Notes: generated from the letters alone by a model not told the origin. A stretch of 64,000 nucleotides of DNA from Rhabdobacter roseus (GCF_014202275.1 NZ_JACHGF010000005.1:317789-381788); one strand, 5' to 3'; counted from the first letter of the stretch, positions 42,269 to 51,992 are shown. Translations and numbers: made by a program.

Positions 42269-44725
42269 ATGAAAGTTCTTAAATTTGGCGGCACGTCGGT
42301 CGGTACGGTTGATACCATTAAGCAAGTCATATCCATCCTGGAAAACAACCTGGCCCAAGGCGAACGCATGGCGGTTATTTTTTCCGCCATGGGGGGCGTT
42401 ACCAACCGCCTGATCGAAATTGGCCGGATGGCTTCGGCGGGGCAAGCCGAGTACCTGGAGCTTCTGAAAGCCGTGGAAGAACGCCACTTTGCCACCATCC
42501 GCGGCCTCCTGAACGTCAAAAATCAGAGTACTACTTTCGCCGCCGTCAAGGGCCTCTTCAACGAGCTCGAAGACCTGCTGCGGGGTGTTTCGCTGATCCG
42601 CGAGCTCACGCCTCGCACCCTGGACCTCATCATGAGCTTCGGCGAACGGCTCTCCACCACCATCATCACCGAAGCCCTCAAGCACCGGGGCATCGCCACC
42701 GAATACTGCGACGCCCGCTCCCTGATCCGCACCAACGACCATTTTGGCCTGGCGGAGGTCGATTTTGAAATTACCAACCGGCAGATCCTGGAATACTTTG
42801 CCAAGACCTCGGCGCTGCCCTGTGTCACGGGTTTTGTGGCTTCCACCGCCGACGGCATCACCACTACGCTGGGCCGCGGCGGCTCAGACTACACGGCTTC
42901 CATCTTCGGCGCGGCGCTGGACGCCGAGGTCATCGAGATCTGGACCGACGTGGATGGCATGATGACCGCCGACCCGCGCAAGGTACCTAACGCCTTCACG
43001 ATCCCGTCCATCTCCTACGCCGAGGCCATGGAGCTCTCGCACTTCGGGGCCAAGGTCATTTATCCACCCAGCCTGCAGCCCGCTTTTGCCAAGAACATTC
43101 TCATCAAGGTACTTAATACCTTCAATACGGCCTTCGAAGGTACCTTGGTACACCGCTCGGCCAACGGCAAAGAGTACGCCATTACGGGTATTTCGTCCAT
43201 CGACGACGTGGCCCTGGTGAATATTCAGGGAAGTGGCATGATTGGCGTGGCCGGGATTTCGGCCCGGCTTTTCACGGCTCTGTCCGACCACCGCATCAGC
43301 GTGATCCTTATTTCGCAGGCCTCCTCGGAGCACTCCATCTGCTTCACCATCGACCCGCGCAACGCCGACCGCGCCCGGGAGGTACTTCAGAAAGCCTTCG
43401 AGGCGGAAATCGCCGTGGGGGATATTGACAGCATCAGCATCGAGAAAAACCTCTCCATCATCGCCATCGTGGGCGAAGGCATGAAGAAAAGTACCGGGGT
43501 GTCGGGAAAACTGTTTTCGGTATTGGGCAAAAACGGGATCAACGTCATTGCCACGGCCCAGGGCTCTTCGGAGTTGAATATTTCGGTGGTACTTTCCAAA
43601 AACGATTTATCCAAAGCCCTCAACGCCATTCACGGGGTATTTTTCCAATCCGAAACCCGTTCGCTCAACCTTTTCATTGTGGGCGTGGGGCTCATTGGGG
43701 GTACTTTGCTGGAACAAATCCGGAACCAAACGACCTACCTGCGTGACGAAAAATTTCTGAAACTGAACGTGGCCGGACTCACCAATACCAAAAAAATGTT
43801 GCTCGAGCCCGACGGCATTGATCCCACGCGCTGGCGCGACGAGCTCGACGAGCTGGGCGTAAAAACCAGCCTTCCGGCTTTTGTGCAGCGCATCATCGAG
43901 CTCAACCTACCCAACAGCGTGTTTGTGGACTGTACGTCCGACAAAGACATTGTATACTACTACGGCGATCTGCTCGACGCCAATATTTCGGTTGTGACGC
44001 CCAACAAGGTAGCCAACTCGGGCCGTTATGCCGAGTACCTTCAGCTGCAGCGCATGGCCCTGCACCGGGGCGTCAAGTTCCTGTACGAAACCAACGTGGG
44101 AGCCGGGCTGCCCATCATCAATACCATCCAGGGCCTGATGGCCAGTGGGGATAAGTTCCTGAAAATCGAGGCAATCCTGTCGGGTACTTTGTCTTACATC
44201 TTCAACACCTTCGGTCCGGGCGTACGCTTCGTGGACGTGGTACGCGAGGCCAAGGCCAAGGGCTACACCGAGCCCGACCCGCGCGACGACCTCAGCGGTA
44301 CCGACGTGGCCCGCAAGATTCTGATCCTGGCCCGCGAAGTAGGGGTACCTTTGGAGCCGGAAGACATCGCCATTGCCCAACTCTTGCCCGACAACTGCCA
44401 GCAGGCCCCCAGTATCGAAGCCTTCTTTGCCGAGCTGGAAGCGTCTAACGACTATTTCGAAAAACTCCTGACCGACGCCCAGGCCCAAGGCGAGGTACTT
44501 CGCTACATCGCCACGCTCGAAAACGACCGCGCCACCGTGGAGCTACGTACCGTCGGCCCGCAGCATCCGTTCTACACGCTGTCGGGGAGCGACAACATCG
44601 TGTCCTTCACTACGGAGCGTTACAAGGACCGGCCGCTGGTGGTCAAAGGCCCCGGCGCCGGGGCCGAAGTAACGGCCTCGGGCGTATTTGCCGATATTAT
44701 GAGCATCAGTAGCTATTTGGGGTAA
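42269..44725 (+). CDS. thrA: Bifunctional aspartate kinase / homoserine dehydrogenase
   Basis: 818 residues. The kinase domain (1 to ~290) begins MKVLKFGGTSVGTVDTIKQV and includes FGERLSTTIITEALKHRG, VTGFVASTADGITTTLGRGGSDYTAS and EIWTDVDGMMTADPRKV. Two ACT domains (about 315-455) follow, containing VALVNIQGSGMIGVAGI and IAIVGEGMKKSTGVSGKLF. The dehydrogenase begins at FIVGVGLIGGTLLEQI (about residue 470) and includes VTPNKVANS and the catalytic region EAILSGTLSYIFNTF with KAKGYTEPDPRDDLSG. It phosphorylates aspartate and later reduces aspartate semialdehyde to homoserine, and the ACT domains would give threonine feedback. The homoserine kinase gene follows after 39 bases. Confidence 0.97.
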   Translation: MKVLKFGGTSVGTVDTIKQVISILENNLAQGERMAVIFSAMGGVTNRLIEIGRMASAGQAEYLELLKAVEERHFATIRGLLNVKNQSTTFAAVKGLFNELEDLLRGVSLIRELTPRTLDLIMSFGERLSTTIITEALKHRGIATEYCDARSLIRTNDHFGLAEVDFEITNRQILEYFAKTSALPCVTGFVASTADGITTTLGRGGSDYTASIFGAALDAEVIEIWTDVDGMMTADPRKVPNAFTIPSISYAEAMELSHFGAKVIYPPSLQPAFAKNILIKVLNTFNTAFEGTLVHRSANGKEYAITGISSIDDVALVNIQGSGMIGVAGISARLFTALSDHRISVILISQASSEHSICFTIDPRNADRAREVLQKAFEAEIAVGDIDSISIEKNLSIIAIVGEGMKKSTGVSGKLFSVLGKNGINVIATAQGSSELNISVVLSKNDLSKALNAIHGVFFQSETRSLNLFIVGVGLIGGTLLEQIRNQTTYLRDEKFLKLNVAGLTNTKKMLLEPDGIDPTRWRDELDELGVKTSLPAFVQRIIELNLPNSVFVDCTSDKDIVYYYGDLLDANISVVTPNKVANSGRYAEYLQLQRMALHRGVKFLYETNVGAGLPIINTIQGLMASGDKFLKIEAILSGTLSYIFNTFGPGVRFVDVVREAKAKGYTEPDPRDDLSGTDVARKILILAREVGVPLEPEDIAIAQLLPDNCQQAPSIEAFFAELEASNDYFEKLLTDAQAQGEVLRYIATLENDRATVELRTVGPQHPFYTLSGSDNIVSFTTERYKDRPLVVKGPGAGAEVTASGVFADIMSISSYLG

Positions 44726-44764
44726 AGTACCTCCTCGTGTAAAAAGCAGAATTGACCAACCATC

Positions 44765-45703
44765 ATGGAGTATATAAAAGCCTTTGCCCCCGCTACCGTA
44801 GCCAACGTAGCCTGCGGGTTTGATATATTTGGCTTTGCCGTGGATGAACCCGGCGACGTCGTAGAGCTCCGCCGCCGCGACGAGCCCGGCATTGTCATTA
44901 CCGACATTACGGGCGACGGCGGGCGGCTGCCCCGCCAGGCCGACCGCAACGCCGTGACCGTCGTGATGCTTCGCCTGCTGGAAAAGCTCGGCCGCTCCGA
45001 CCTGGGCTGCGAGGTAGTACTGCACAAAAACATGCCGCTGGGCAGTGGCATGGGCTCCAGCGCAGCCAGCGCCGTAGCGGGTGTATTTGCCATCAACGAG
45101 CTGCTGGGCCAGCCCCTCAGCCGCGAAGAGCTCCTGCCCTTTGCCATTGAGGGTGAGCGCATTGCCTGCGGCTCAGCCCACGCCGACAACGTAGGCCCGG
45201 CGCTGCTGGGCGGCTTCGTGGTGATCCGGAGCTACCAGCCGCTGGACGTGTTCCGGGTACCCGTACCCGCAAGCCTGCACTGCACGCTGGTGAGCCCCGA
45301 CATCGAGGTGAACACCAAAGATGCCCGCTACATTCTGCGCAACGAGGTTTCGCTCAAAAACGCCATTTCCCAAATGGGCAACGTGGCCGGGCTCATCACC
45401 GGGCTCATGAAAGAAGACTTCGGCCTCATTAGCCGCTCCATGGTGGATGTCATCATTGAGCCCGTGCGGGCCATCCTGATCCCCGAATTCAACGAAGTAA
45501 AACAGGCGGCCCTGGAAAGCGGGGCGCTGGGATGCAGCATTTCGGGAGCCGGGCCGTCGATGTTTGCCCTCAGCCGCAGCCGCGCCGACGCCGAGCGCGT
45601 GGGCCAGGCCATGCAGGAAACCTTTGCCCAGGCGGGTATCACGGGGGTAGTTCACGTATCGGGCATCAACCAGGAAGGACCGAAGGTACTCGAGAAAAAA
45701 TGA
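44765..45703 (+). CDS. thrB: Homoserine kinase
   Basis: 312 residues of the GHMP kinase superfamily. The N-terminus IKAFAPATVANVACGFDIFGFAV is diagnostic for ThrB. The ATP loop is MPLGSGMGSSAASAVAGVFAIN (about residues 90-111), and the C-terminal GALGCSISGAGPSMFAL is the third GHMP motif. It phosphorylates homoserine made by the upstream thrA product. Threonine synthase (thrC), normally the third gene, does not follow; an iron-sulfur assembly gene does. Confidence 0.96.
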   Translation: MEYIKAFAPATVANVACGFDIFGFAVDEPGDVVELRRRDEPGIVITDITGDGGRLPRQADRNAVTVVMLRLLEKLGRSDLGCEVVLHKNMPLGSGMGSSAASAVAGVFAINELLGQPLSREELLPFAIEGERIACGSAHADNVGPALLGGFVVIRSYQPLDVFRVPVPASLHCTLVSPDIEVNTKDARYILRNEVSLKNAISQMGNVAGLITGLMKEDFGLISRSMVDVIIEPVRAILIPEFNEVKQAALESGALGCSISGAGPSMFALSRSRADAERVGQAMQETFAQAGITGVVHVSGINQEGPKVLEKK

Positions 45704-45788
45704 TTCGGAGAAAGGCTCCCGCCTGAACTTTCCCCGCCGGGAAAAAGTTATTATTATTGAAACTGATAAACGACTAGTCGTACTGAGA

Positions 45789-46115
45789 ATGGTAACTGTA
45801 ACGGACAAAGCCAAAGACAAAATCATTCAACTCCGCGCCAAGGAAGGCCGTACCCACGAGAACCACATCCGCGTGGGAGTACTGGGCGGTGGCTGTTCGG
45901 GGCTGATGTACAACCTCGAGTTTGACTCGGAAAGTATGCCTACGGACATGATTTTTGAAGATAAAGGAATTAAAATCGTCGTTGATAAAAAGAGTATCCT
46001 GTACCTGGCCGGTACGGTACTTGATTTTAGCGACGGGCTCAACGGAAAGGGCTTTCAGTTCGTCAACCCGAATGCATCCCGCACCTGCGGTTGTGGCGAA
46101 AGTTTTGCCGTATAG
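45789..46115 (+). CDS. HesB/IscA-type iron-sulfur assembly protein
   Basis: 108 residues, the normal length of A-type carriers. The three conserved cysteines are in GGGCSGLMY and RTCGCGESFAV. MVTVTDKAKDKIIQLRAKEG starts the family fold. It accepts and delivers Fe-S clusters to apo-proteins in the cytoplasm. It lies 85 bases after thrB on the same strand, so readthrough is possible, and is followed by a terminator hairpin. Confidence 0.93.
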   Translation: MVTVTDKAKDKIIQLRAKEGRTHENHIRVGVLGGGCSGLMYNLEFDSESMPTDMIFEDKGIKIVVDKKSILYLAGTVLDFSDGLNGKGFQFVNPNASRTCGCGESFAV

Positions 46116-46140
46116 ATTTTTCTTGATTAAGTTTGATTTA

Positions 46141-46175
46141 AAGCGTCGCGAGCTTCCACGCGGCGCTTTTTTATT
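46141..46175 (+). terminator. Intrinsic terminator after hesB-like gene
   Basis: AAGCGTCGCG (46141-46150) pairs with CGCGGCGCTT (46159-46168), with one G-U pair, an eight-base loop and a T6 run. It ends the thrA-thrB-hesB-like transcript. Confidence 0.75.
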
Positions 46176-46244
46176 TAAGCCTAGCCCAAAACTTTCTAAA
46201 AGGTAGTTCTTCCTTCCCAAATTTGCCCTTGTTTTGTGGTTATG

Positions 46245-46269
46245 AAAGCCTGAATTCGGCTTTTTATTT
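46245..46269 (+). terminator. Second short hairpin with T-tract
   Basis: AAAGCC (46245-46250), loop TGAATTC, GGCTTT (46258-46263), then T/A-rich sequence. It may back up the stronger terminator 80 bases upstream. Confidence 0.35.
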
Positions 46270-46311
46270 AATAAGCTCTAACTTGTAATAGCATATCCAA
46301 ACGCAACATTC

Positions 46312-47211
46312 ATGAAGCCTACACTCTTAATCTTAGCCGCCGGCATGGGTAGCCGCTACGGGGGCATCAAGCAGCTCGATCAATTTGGCCCGCAGGGCGA
46401 AACCATCATAGATTATTCCCTTTTCGACGCCATCCGGGGTGGTTTTGGTAAGGTCGTGTTCATTGTGCGGGAAGACATCAAAGACGAAGTAGAAGCTACC
46501 TTTGCGCCCAAACTACAAGGCAAAATCGAGTACGATTTTGCCATTCAGGGCATCCAGTCCTACGTACCCGAAGACCTGGGCGTAGTGGACCGCGCCAAGC
46601 CCTGGGGTACCGGCCACGCCATGCTTTGCGCCCAAGAACACACCCACACGCCCTTCGCGGTCATCAATGCCGACGATTTTTACGGACGCGAATCCTTCGC
46701 CACGATGGCGCGCTTTCTGGAGCAGAATACCGACGACACCCAGCACGCCATGATTGCCTACGAACTACGGCGTACCCTCTCGGCCAACGGCACCGTGTCG
46801 CGCGGGGTGTGTATCGTCAATGACTCGGGCAATCTGTCGTCGGTGGTAGAGCGGACCAAGATCTTTGAGGATTTGGGAAATATTTATTTTGAAGAAGACG
46901 AAATCTTGACCGAGCTTCCGGCCAAAACGCCCGTTTCCATGAACTTCTGGGGTTTCAAGCCTTCGGTGTTTCCCATTACCCAAAGTTTGTTTGAAAGCTA
47001 CGCCCGCGCTAACCTTACTACTCCCAAGGCGGAGTTTTTCATTCCGCTGGTGGTGACGCACATGATTTTCAAAGACCTGGGCCGTTGCCGGGTATTTGGC
47101 AGCGAGTCCGACTGGTTTGGCGTAACCTATCCCGAGGATAAGCCGACCGTGCAGGCGGCGCTACAGGTCTTGCACGAGGCGGGCGAGTACCCCGACCGCC
47201 TCTGGGACTAA
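46312..47211 (+). CDS. NDP-sugar pyrophosphorylase-like nucleotidyltransferase
   Basis: 299 residues. The N-terminal signature LLILAAGMGSRYGGIKQLDQFGPQGETIIDYSLFDA is the nucleotide-binding loop of sugar-phosphate nucleotidyltransferases (GxGTR-like GMGSR, with a lysine nearby). FAVINADDFYGRESF holds the metal-binding aspartates, and the C-terminal half (PVSMNFWGFKPSVFP) is a family-typical beta-rich part. It is expected to make an NDP-sugar from a sugar-1-phosphate and NTP; the sugar is unknown. Its gene stands alone between a terminator and a large inverted repeat. Confidence 0.85.
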   Translation: MKPTLLILAAGMGSRYGGIKQLDQFGPQGETIIDYSLFDAIRGGFGKVVFIVREDIKDEVEATFAPKLQGKIEYDFAIQGIQSYVPEDLGVVDRAKPWGTGHAMLCAQEHTHTPFAVINADDFYGRESFATMARFLEQNTDDTQHAMIAYELRRTLSANGTVSRGVCIVNDSGNLSSVVERTKIFEDLGNIYFEEDEILTELPAKTPVSMNFWGFKPSVFPITQSLFESYARANLTTPKAEFFIPLVVTHMIFKDLGRCRVFGSESDWFGVTYPEDKPTVQAALQVLHEAGEYPDRLWD

Positions 47212-47220
47212 AAGTAGAAA

Positions 47221-47313
47221 GTGCCAGGCTAAGGCTTTGACTTAGGTACTTTTCCGAAGTACCCTCTGATGGGACTTCGGAAAAGTACCTAAGGGTCCTC
47301 TAAGCCAAGGCAC
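47221..47313. repeat. Large nested inverted repeat before phoD-like gene
   Basis: 20-base arms (47241-47260 and 47274-47293) are perfectly complementary around a 13-base loop; each arm contains one GGTACTTT/AAAGTACC word. Outside them GTGCC (47221-47225) pairs with GGCAC (47308-47312), and GGCT (47228-47231) with AGCC (47303-47306), so nearly the whole 102-base gap can fold. It ends directly at the ATG of the next gene, so it may both terminate upstream transcripts and limit downstream translation. Confidence 0.6.
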
Positions 47314-48780
47314 ATGAATAAAGATAGCCGAAGGAGCTTTTTCAAAAAGTCAGGCCTCAGCCTGGTTTCCTTTTCGCTTTTAGACCTACGTACCCGTTTT
47401 TTTTGGCCCCAGGGCCGTAAGTCGAAGGGAGTACCGGCCGCTATTTATTTCACAACGGGCTGTAAAGTAGCCGAAGTAACCAGCCATAGCGCCGTGCTCT
47501 GGACCAGGCTCTGCGCACAGGAGAAGCCCAATCCGATCACCCATAAAAGAGTAGAAACCGTTTTTCGACATCCGATTGATTTCGACGAGCATCAGCCCGT
47601 GCAGTACATGGACGGAGCGGTGAAGGGCGTGGCTGGTTGGGTAAGAGCTACCCTCACCGCGCGCGAAAGTACCCTGCGGTCAGATTGGTTCCCGGCCCTA
47701 CCCGAGCATGATTTCACGGTTCAAATCCCCTTCAGTACCCTTCAGCCCGCCACGACCTACCAGATCAAATGGGAAGCGAAACCGACCGAAGATGGCCTTA
47801 TTTTTGTCAATACGGGTACCTTTCAAACGGCCCCCGAAGCCCATACCGAAAAAGCCGTGCAACTGGTGACCTCTACCTGCCAGTACTTCTGGAGCTACGA
47901 TGACGACCAGCGGGGGTTCAAAACCTACGATAGCATGCGCCGCCTGAACCCTGACTTTTTTGTGCATACTGGCGACTACGTTTACTACGACAAGCCCGGC
48001 CCCCTGGCCACCACCCCGGAAAAAGCCCGACACCAGTGGCATGCCATGGACTCCTGGCCGTCTTTGGTGGACTTTTATAAAAGTACCCCCGCCTACCTGC
48101 TCAAAGACGACCATGATCTTTTGCGGGACGACGCGTACCCCTCGTCTGCGGCCTATGGCGAATTAACCTTTCAGGATGGCTTGAAAATATGGCGGGAAAA
48201 CGCGCCCCTTCAAGGTACCCCCTATCGTACTTTTCGTTGGGGCCAAGACCTACAACTATGGCTGGTGGAAGGCCGGGAATTTCGCTCGCCGAATACCCTA
48301 CCCGATAGCCCCGACAAAACCATTTGGGGCTCCGCCCAGAAACAATGGTTTACCCGCTCGGTAGAAGCTTCTGACGCAACCTTCAAAATTCTTTTCTCGC
48401 CCACGCCGGTCGTTGGGCCGGACCGGGACAAAAAAACCGACAACCACGCCAATAAAGCCTTTCAGTCGGAAGGTACCTGGCTTCGAAACTACCTATCTCG
48501 GCAAAAAAACATGTTTGTCGTCAACGGGGACCGGCACTGGCAGTACGTATCGGTAGATAAACCCACCGGTTTGCTGGAGTTTGGTTCCGGCCCCGTAAGC
48601 GATGCGCACGCCCAGGGATGGAATCCGGATGAAGTACGGGAGGAGCACCGCTTTCTGCGCGTAAAAGGTGGCTTCCTGGGTATCCAAGTAGCGCGCGAAG
48701 GCCCAAAACCCCGGATTACGTTTACCCACTATGACGTGGATGGAAAGCCGGTACACGAAGAAAGCCGTGTCGCAGAGTAA
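47314..48780 (+). CDS. PhoD-like alkaline phosphatase/phosphodiesterase
   Basis: 488 residues. The N-terminus NKDSRRSFFKKSGLSLVSFSLL is a twin-arginine export signal. The N-terminal PhoD domain (TTGCKVAEVTSHSAVLWTRL) resembles a fibronectin-like fold. The metallophosphatase core follows: TSTCQYFW, FFVHTGDYVYYD, LLKDDHDLLRDDAYP (in place of the usual DDHE), FSPTPVVGPDRDKKTDNHAN, and FVVNGDRHWQYV. Activity would be phosphomono- or diester hydrolysis using iron and calcium in the periplasm or outside. The gene is alone behind the large inverted repeat, and the next gene is a broken hydrolase. Confidence 0.87.
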   Translation: MNKDSRRSFFKKSGLSLVSFSLLDLRTRFFWPQGRKSKGVPAAIYFTTGCKVAEVTSHSAVLWTRLCAQEKPNPITHKRVETVFRHPIDFDEHQPVQYMDGAVKGVAGWVRATLTARESTLRSDWFPALPEHDFTVQIPFSTLQPATTYQIKWEAKPTEDGLIFVNTGTFQTAPEAHTEKAVQLVTSTCQYFWSYDDDQRGFKTYDSMRRLNPDFFVHTGDYVYYDKPGPLATTPEKARHQWHAMDSWPSLVDFYKSTPAYLLKDDHDLLRDDAYPSSAAYGELTFQDGLKIWRENAPLQGTPYRTFRWGQDLQLWLVEGREFRSPNTLPDSPDKTIWGSAQKQWFTRSVEASDATFKILFSPTPVVGPDRDKKTDNHANKAFQSEGTWLRNYLSRQKNMFVVNGDRHWQYVSVDKPTGLLEFGSGPVSDAHAQGWNPDEVREEHRFLRVKGGFLGIQVAREGPKPRITFTHYDVDGKPVHEESRVAE

Positions 48781-48841
48781 GCCCTACCCGTTAACAAAGG
48801 GCCATTCACCCATTCAAAAGTATTGATTGTATAAACAAGCT

Positions 48842-51024
48842 ATGCCTGCTAAAAAAATCAGACTGACCGCCCCATTTACAACCGGGAGCAAGAGCTTCCG
48901 CTGTGTACTGATGCTCCTACTTTGTGGCGCGGCCAGTACTCTTTCCGCCCAGGACAACCTGTTGGTTTTTGATTACTGGAAATACCACGCAGGTACCCCT
49001 TCGGTTTCGCTGTATAAACACCTCTACAGCCATGCTTCGGAGCAGCTGGAAGAGCGCCGGGGCGCGGTTGAAAAGCTCCAAACGAAGGCGGATTGGCAAC
49101 GAAGGCAAGCCTGGGTGAAGGCTCAACTTGCCGAAGCCATGGGGCCTTTTCCTGCCAAAACACCCCTCAACCCCGTGGTCACAGGTACCTTGGATCGCGA
49201 AAAATGTACGGTTGAAAAACTGTACTTTGAGTCGCGGCCCGGCTATTTCGTAACCGCAGCGTTGTTTCTGCCCAAAAACCGATCCGGCAAAGTACCCGCT
49301 ATCCTGTATTGCAGTGGTCATAGTCCCGTGGGGTTCCGGGCCGATGTGTACCAGCATACGATCCTGAACTACGTGGAAAAAGGCTTTATCGTGCTGGCTT
49401 TTGATCCCATTGGGCAGGGAGAGCGCCGTGATTACCGAGACGTAGCGGATAAGTCGGCACCTACCAAGGAGCATTCCTACGCCGGGGTGCCCTCCTTTAT
49501 TGCAGGCTTGCCCCCGCCAACTACTTCGTCTGGGATGGTATTCGGGCCATCGACTACCTGCTCAGCCGACCGGAAGTAGATGGTACGCGGATCGGGGTTA
49601 CGGGCCGGTCGGGCGGAGGTACCCAAACGGCCTACATAGCCGCTCTGGACGACCGCGTGCTGGCCGCAGCGCCGGAATGCTACATTACTTCGTTTGACAA
49701 ACTGCTGCAATCGGCCGGCCCTCAGGATGCCGAACAAAATCTGATGCACTTTTTGGCCAAAGGGCTCGACCTGGCCGATTTGATTGAAGTACGGGCTCCG
49801 AAACCTACACTGATTGTAAGTACCACCCGGGACATGTTCAGCATACAGGGCGTCAGAGATACGTACCAGGAAGCCCAAAAGGCTTTCCAGGCGCTGGGTA
49901 AAACGGAGCAACTCGCCAAGGTCGAAGATGACGCCGCTCATGCCTCTACGCCTAAGAACCGGGAAGCCACCTACGCTTTTTTTCAAAAGTACCTGAATAA
50001 TCCCGGTAGTTCGGAAGACCAAACTGTGACCATTTTCTCCGAAGAAGACTTGTTCGTTACGCCGGGCGGCGACGTCCAAAAAGACAGAAAAGGAGAGTCG
50101 CTGTTCAGCATGAATAAAAAATACGCGGCGGATATGGTGCAAAAAAGAGCGCAGCAATCTACCGACCCGAAAAACATCCGGGCTAAAGCGATATCGTATT
50201 CGGGCTATAAGCATCCTACCGCCAGCCCGAGCGTCCTTTTTTCGGGAAAGACGCAGATGGAAACCTATACCATCGAAAAGTACCTCCTGAAAGGTCCCGG
50301 TGACTACCACCTGCCCGTCTTGTGGCTAAAACCGGTAAATACCTCGGGAAAAGCCATTCTGTTACTGGATGACCGGGGAAAAGCGCTGGCCCTAAAACAA
50401 GGAGAATTGGCGCATCAACTCGTGAGCGCTGGGCATGAGGTGATTGTGCCGGACCTCAGCGGCACGGGAGAGCTGGGCCACGGCTACATGCAGGGCGGCG
50501 ACTCCGTGATCGAAGGCATTCCCCTGAATCTATGGTATGCCGGGATTTTAACCCATAAAAGCCTCGTAGCCGTACGGGCCGAAGAAATTAGTATGTTGGC
50601 CAGCTTTATCAAGAAATCATTTACCGCTCCCAGGCCGCTGGCGGTGGTGGCCGCTGGTACCTTCACCTCAGACCTGCTTCATGCCGCCACGTTTGACAAT
50701 CCGTTTGACGGGATCGTTTTATTGCGCCCACTGGCCTCGTACCAGTCCATTACGGAAGAAAGGCTCTATAAAGCGAAATTTGCCATGTCGGCCGTGGCGG
50801 GTGCTATGCAGGCCTATGATTTGCCGGATTTGGTGGCGGGGTTTCGCCAATCCAAACTGCTACTGGTCAACCCGGTAGACGCCACGGATCAGGAGCTTGG
50901 TCAGGAGGTTAGTGGCTCCATTTTTAAAAGTACCCTGAGCAAACAATCCGGGCAACGTTCATTCCTACGAACTTCCGTAAAGCCCGAAGAATATGGCCCT
51001 ACTATTGGCGATTGGCTGAAATAA
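48842..51024 (+). pseudogene. Secreted two-domain alpha/beta-hydrolase, single-base frameshift
   Basis: The frame from ATG 48842 encodes a signal peptide (VLMLLLCGAASTLSAQ) and the start of a hydrolase (VPAILYCSGHSPVGFRADVY, VLAFDPIGQGERRDY, HSYAGVPSFIAGL). It then goes out of frame at a C5 run (49511-49515). The correct continuation, ANYFVWDGIRAIDYLLSRPE, is in the next frame and runs to 51024, including the nucleophile elbow VTGRSGGGTQ. Adding one C makes 2184 bases, an exact 728 codons, and restores a GLPPANYFVWDG junction. The C-terminal half has a second hydrolase-like domain (AILLLDDRGKALAL, VIVPDLSGTGELG). It is a recent frameshift or a sequence error; without repair the product lacks the catalytic serine. 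Confidence 0.8.
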
Positions 51025-51261
51025 GTACCTTCCCTGGTTGGTTATGGCCCGACACGCAGGCTATTCCGGTATACCTATTATAAACCTACTGTGGCCAGGG
51101 TATTCTTTTTCGTAGTGCACTAGGTACCTGCTACTGCTCGCCATAGGGCTGCGAGGTTCTTTCAGGCGGTTGAAGTTAAATAGTTGAAAAGTTGAATTTT
51201 ATTTCCCTATTTTTATACTTTGTGCCTGACTGTGGCGACTAATCTCACGATTATTAATACG

Positions 51262-51846
51262 ATGAAAAAGGTCATTCTGGATGACAACGATTTGGCAGAA
51301 GGCATCAGGAAAGGAGATTTGCGGTCTTTCACCAGTTTCTATGAGGCCTATCACCGCTATCTTTTTCACTTTTCTTTAAAATTCCTGAAGTCGTCGGTGC
51401 TGGCCGAAGAGGCCGTTCATGACGTTTTTCTTAAAGTATGGGAAAACCGACACACGCTCAATCCAGACCTTTCTTTGAAAGGGTACCTGATCAAAATTTG
51501 CAAAAACCATATACTTACCCTGCTCCAAAGAGCCAACCGGGAGCAGACTCTCCAACGGGAAATTTGCCGTTCTTTGGCTACGGAGCATAATGAGACCGAA
51601 GATGCCATCTTTGCCGCTGACCTGGAAGTACAGGTGGAACAAATCATCTCCCAACTACCTACTCAGCGCCAAAAGATTTTCCGCATGTACCGCTTTGAGG
51701 AAATGAATTTTGATGAAATAGCCAGCCAGTTGGCTATTTCCAAAGGAACCGTGAAAGATCATATGCTCAAGGCCAACCGTTTCATTCGTAAGTACCTTCC
51801 TTTGCACAGCGATGTACCGCTGCTCTTGCTCATTTTACTGAGTTAA
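51262..51846 (+). CDS. ECF-type RNA polymerase sigma factor (locus B)
   Basis: 194 residues from the ATG at 51262; an earlier start at 51220 adds 14 unlikely residues. Region 2: FTSFYEAYHRYLFHFSLKFL and EEAVHDVFLKVWENRH. Region 4: ISQLPTQRQKIFRMYRFEEMNFDEIASQLAISKGTVKDHMLKANRFIRKYL, followed by a hydrophobic tail (VPLLLLILLS). It would transcribe the downstream susC/susD genes when FecR releases it. The fecR gene starts 146 bases downstream. Confidence 0.92.
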   Translation: MKKVILDDNDLAEGIRKGDLRSFTSFYEAYHRYLFHFSLKFLKSSVLAEEAVHDVFLKVWENRHTLNPDLSLKGYLIKICKNHILTLLQRANREQTLQREICRSLATEHNETEDAIFAADLEVQVEQIISQLPTQRQKIFRMYRFEEMNFDEIASQLAISKGTVKDHMLKANRFIRKYLPLHSDVPLLLLILLS

Positions 51847-51965
51847 AAATCTGGCTCACTTCTATTTTTTTGGTCCCAGCTTAGTTTTAGAAAACTTACT
51901 GTCAGGCACTTGCAGAAATCTTGAAAATTTCTTGGTAGCGCGAGCATGTCTATTCGTAGATTAAA

Positions 51966-51982
51966 TTGTATTTATAATACAA
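51966..51982. promoter_or_regulatory. TTGTATT-TAT-AATACAA dyad before fecR
   Basis: A perfect seven-base dyad with a three-base centre, ending ten bases before the fecR ATG at 51993. It could be a repressor operator or an mRNA hairpin over the ribosome-binding region. It is the only such AT-rich perfect dyad I noticed next to a start codon. Confidence 0.35.
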
Positions 51983-51992
51983 ACAAGGATCC

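Noticed and set aside
41320-42282. 320-codon plus-strand open frame
   Set aside because: It is antisense to the MFS transporter and its composition is not protein-like.
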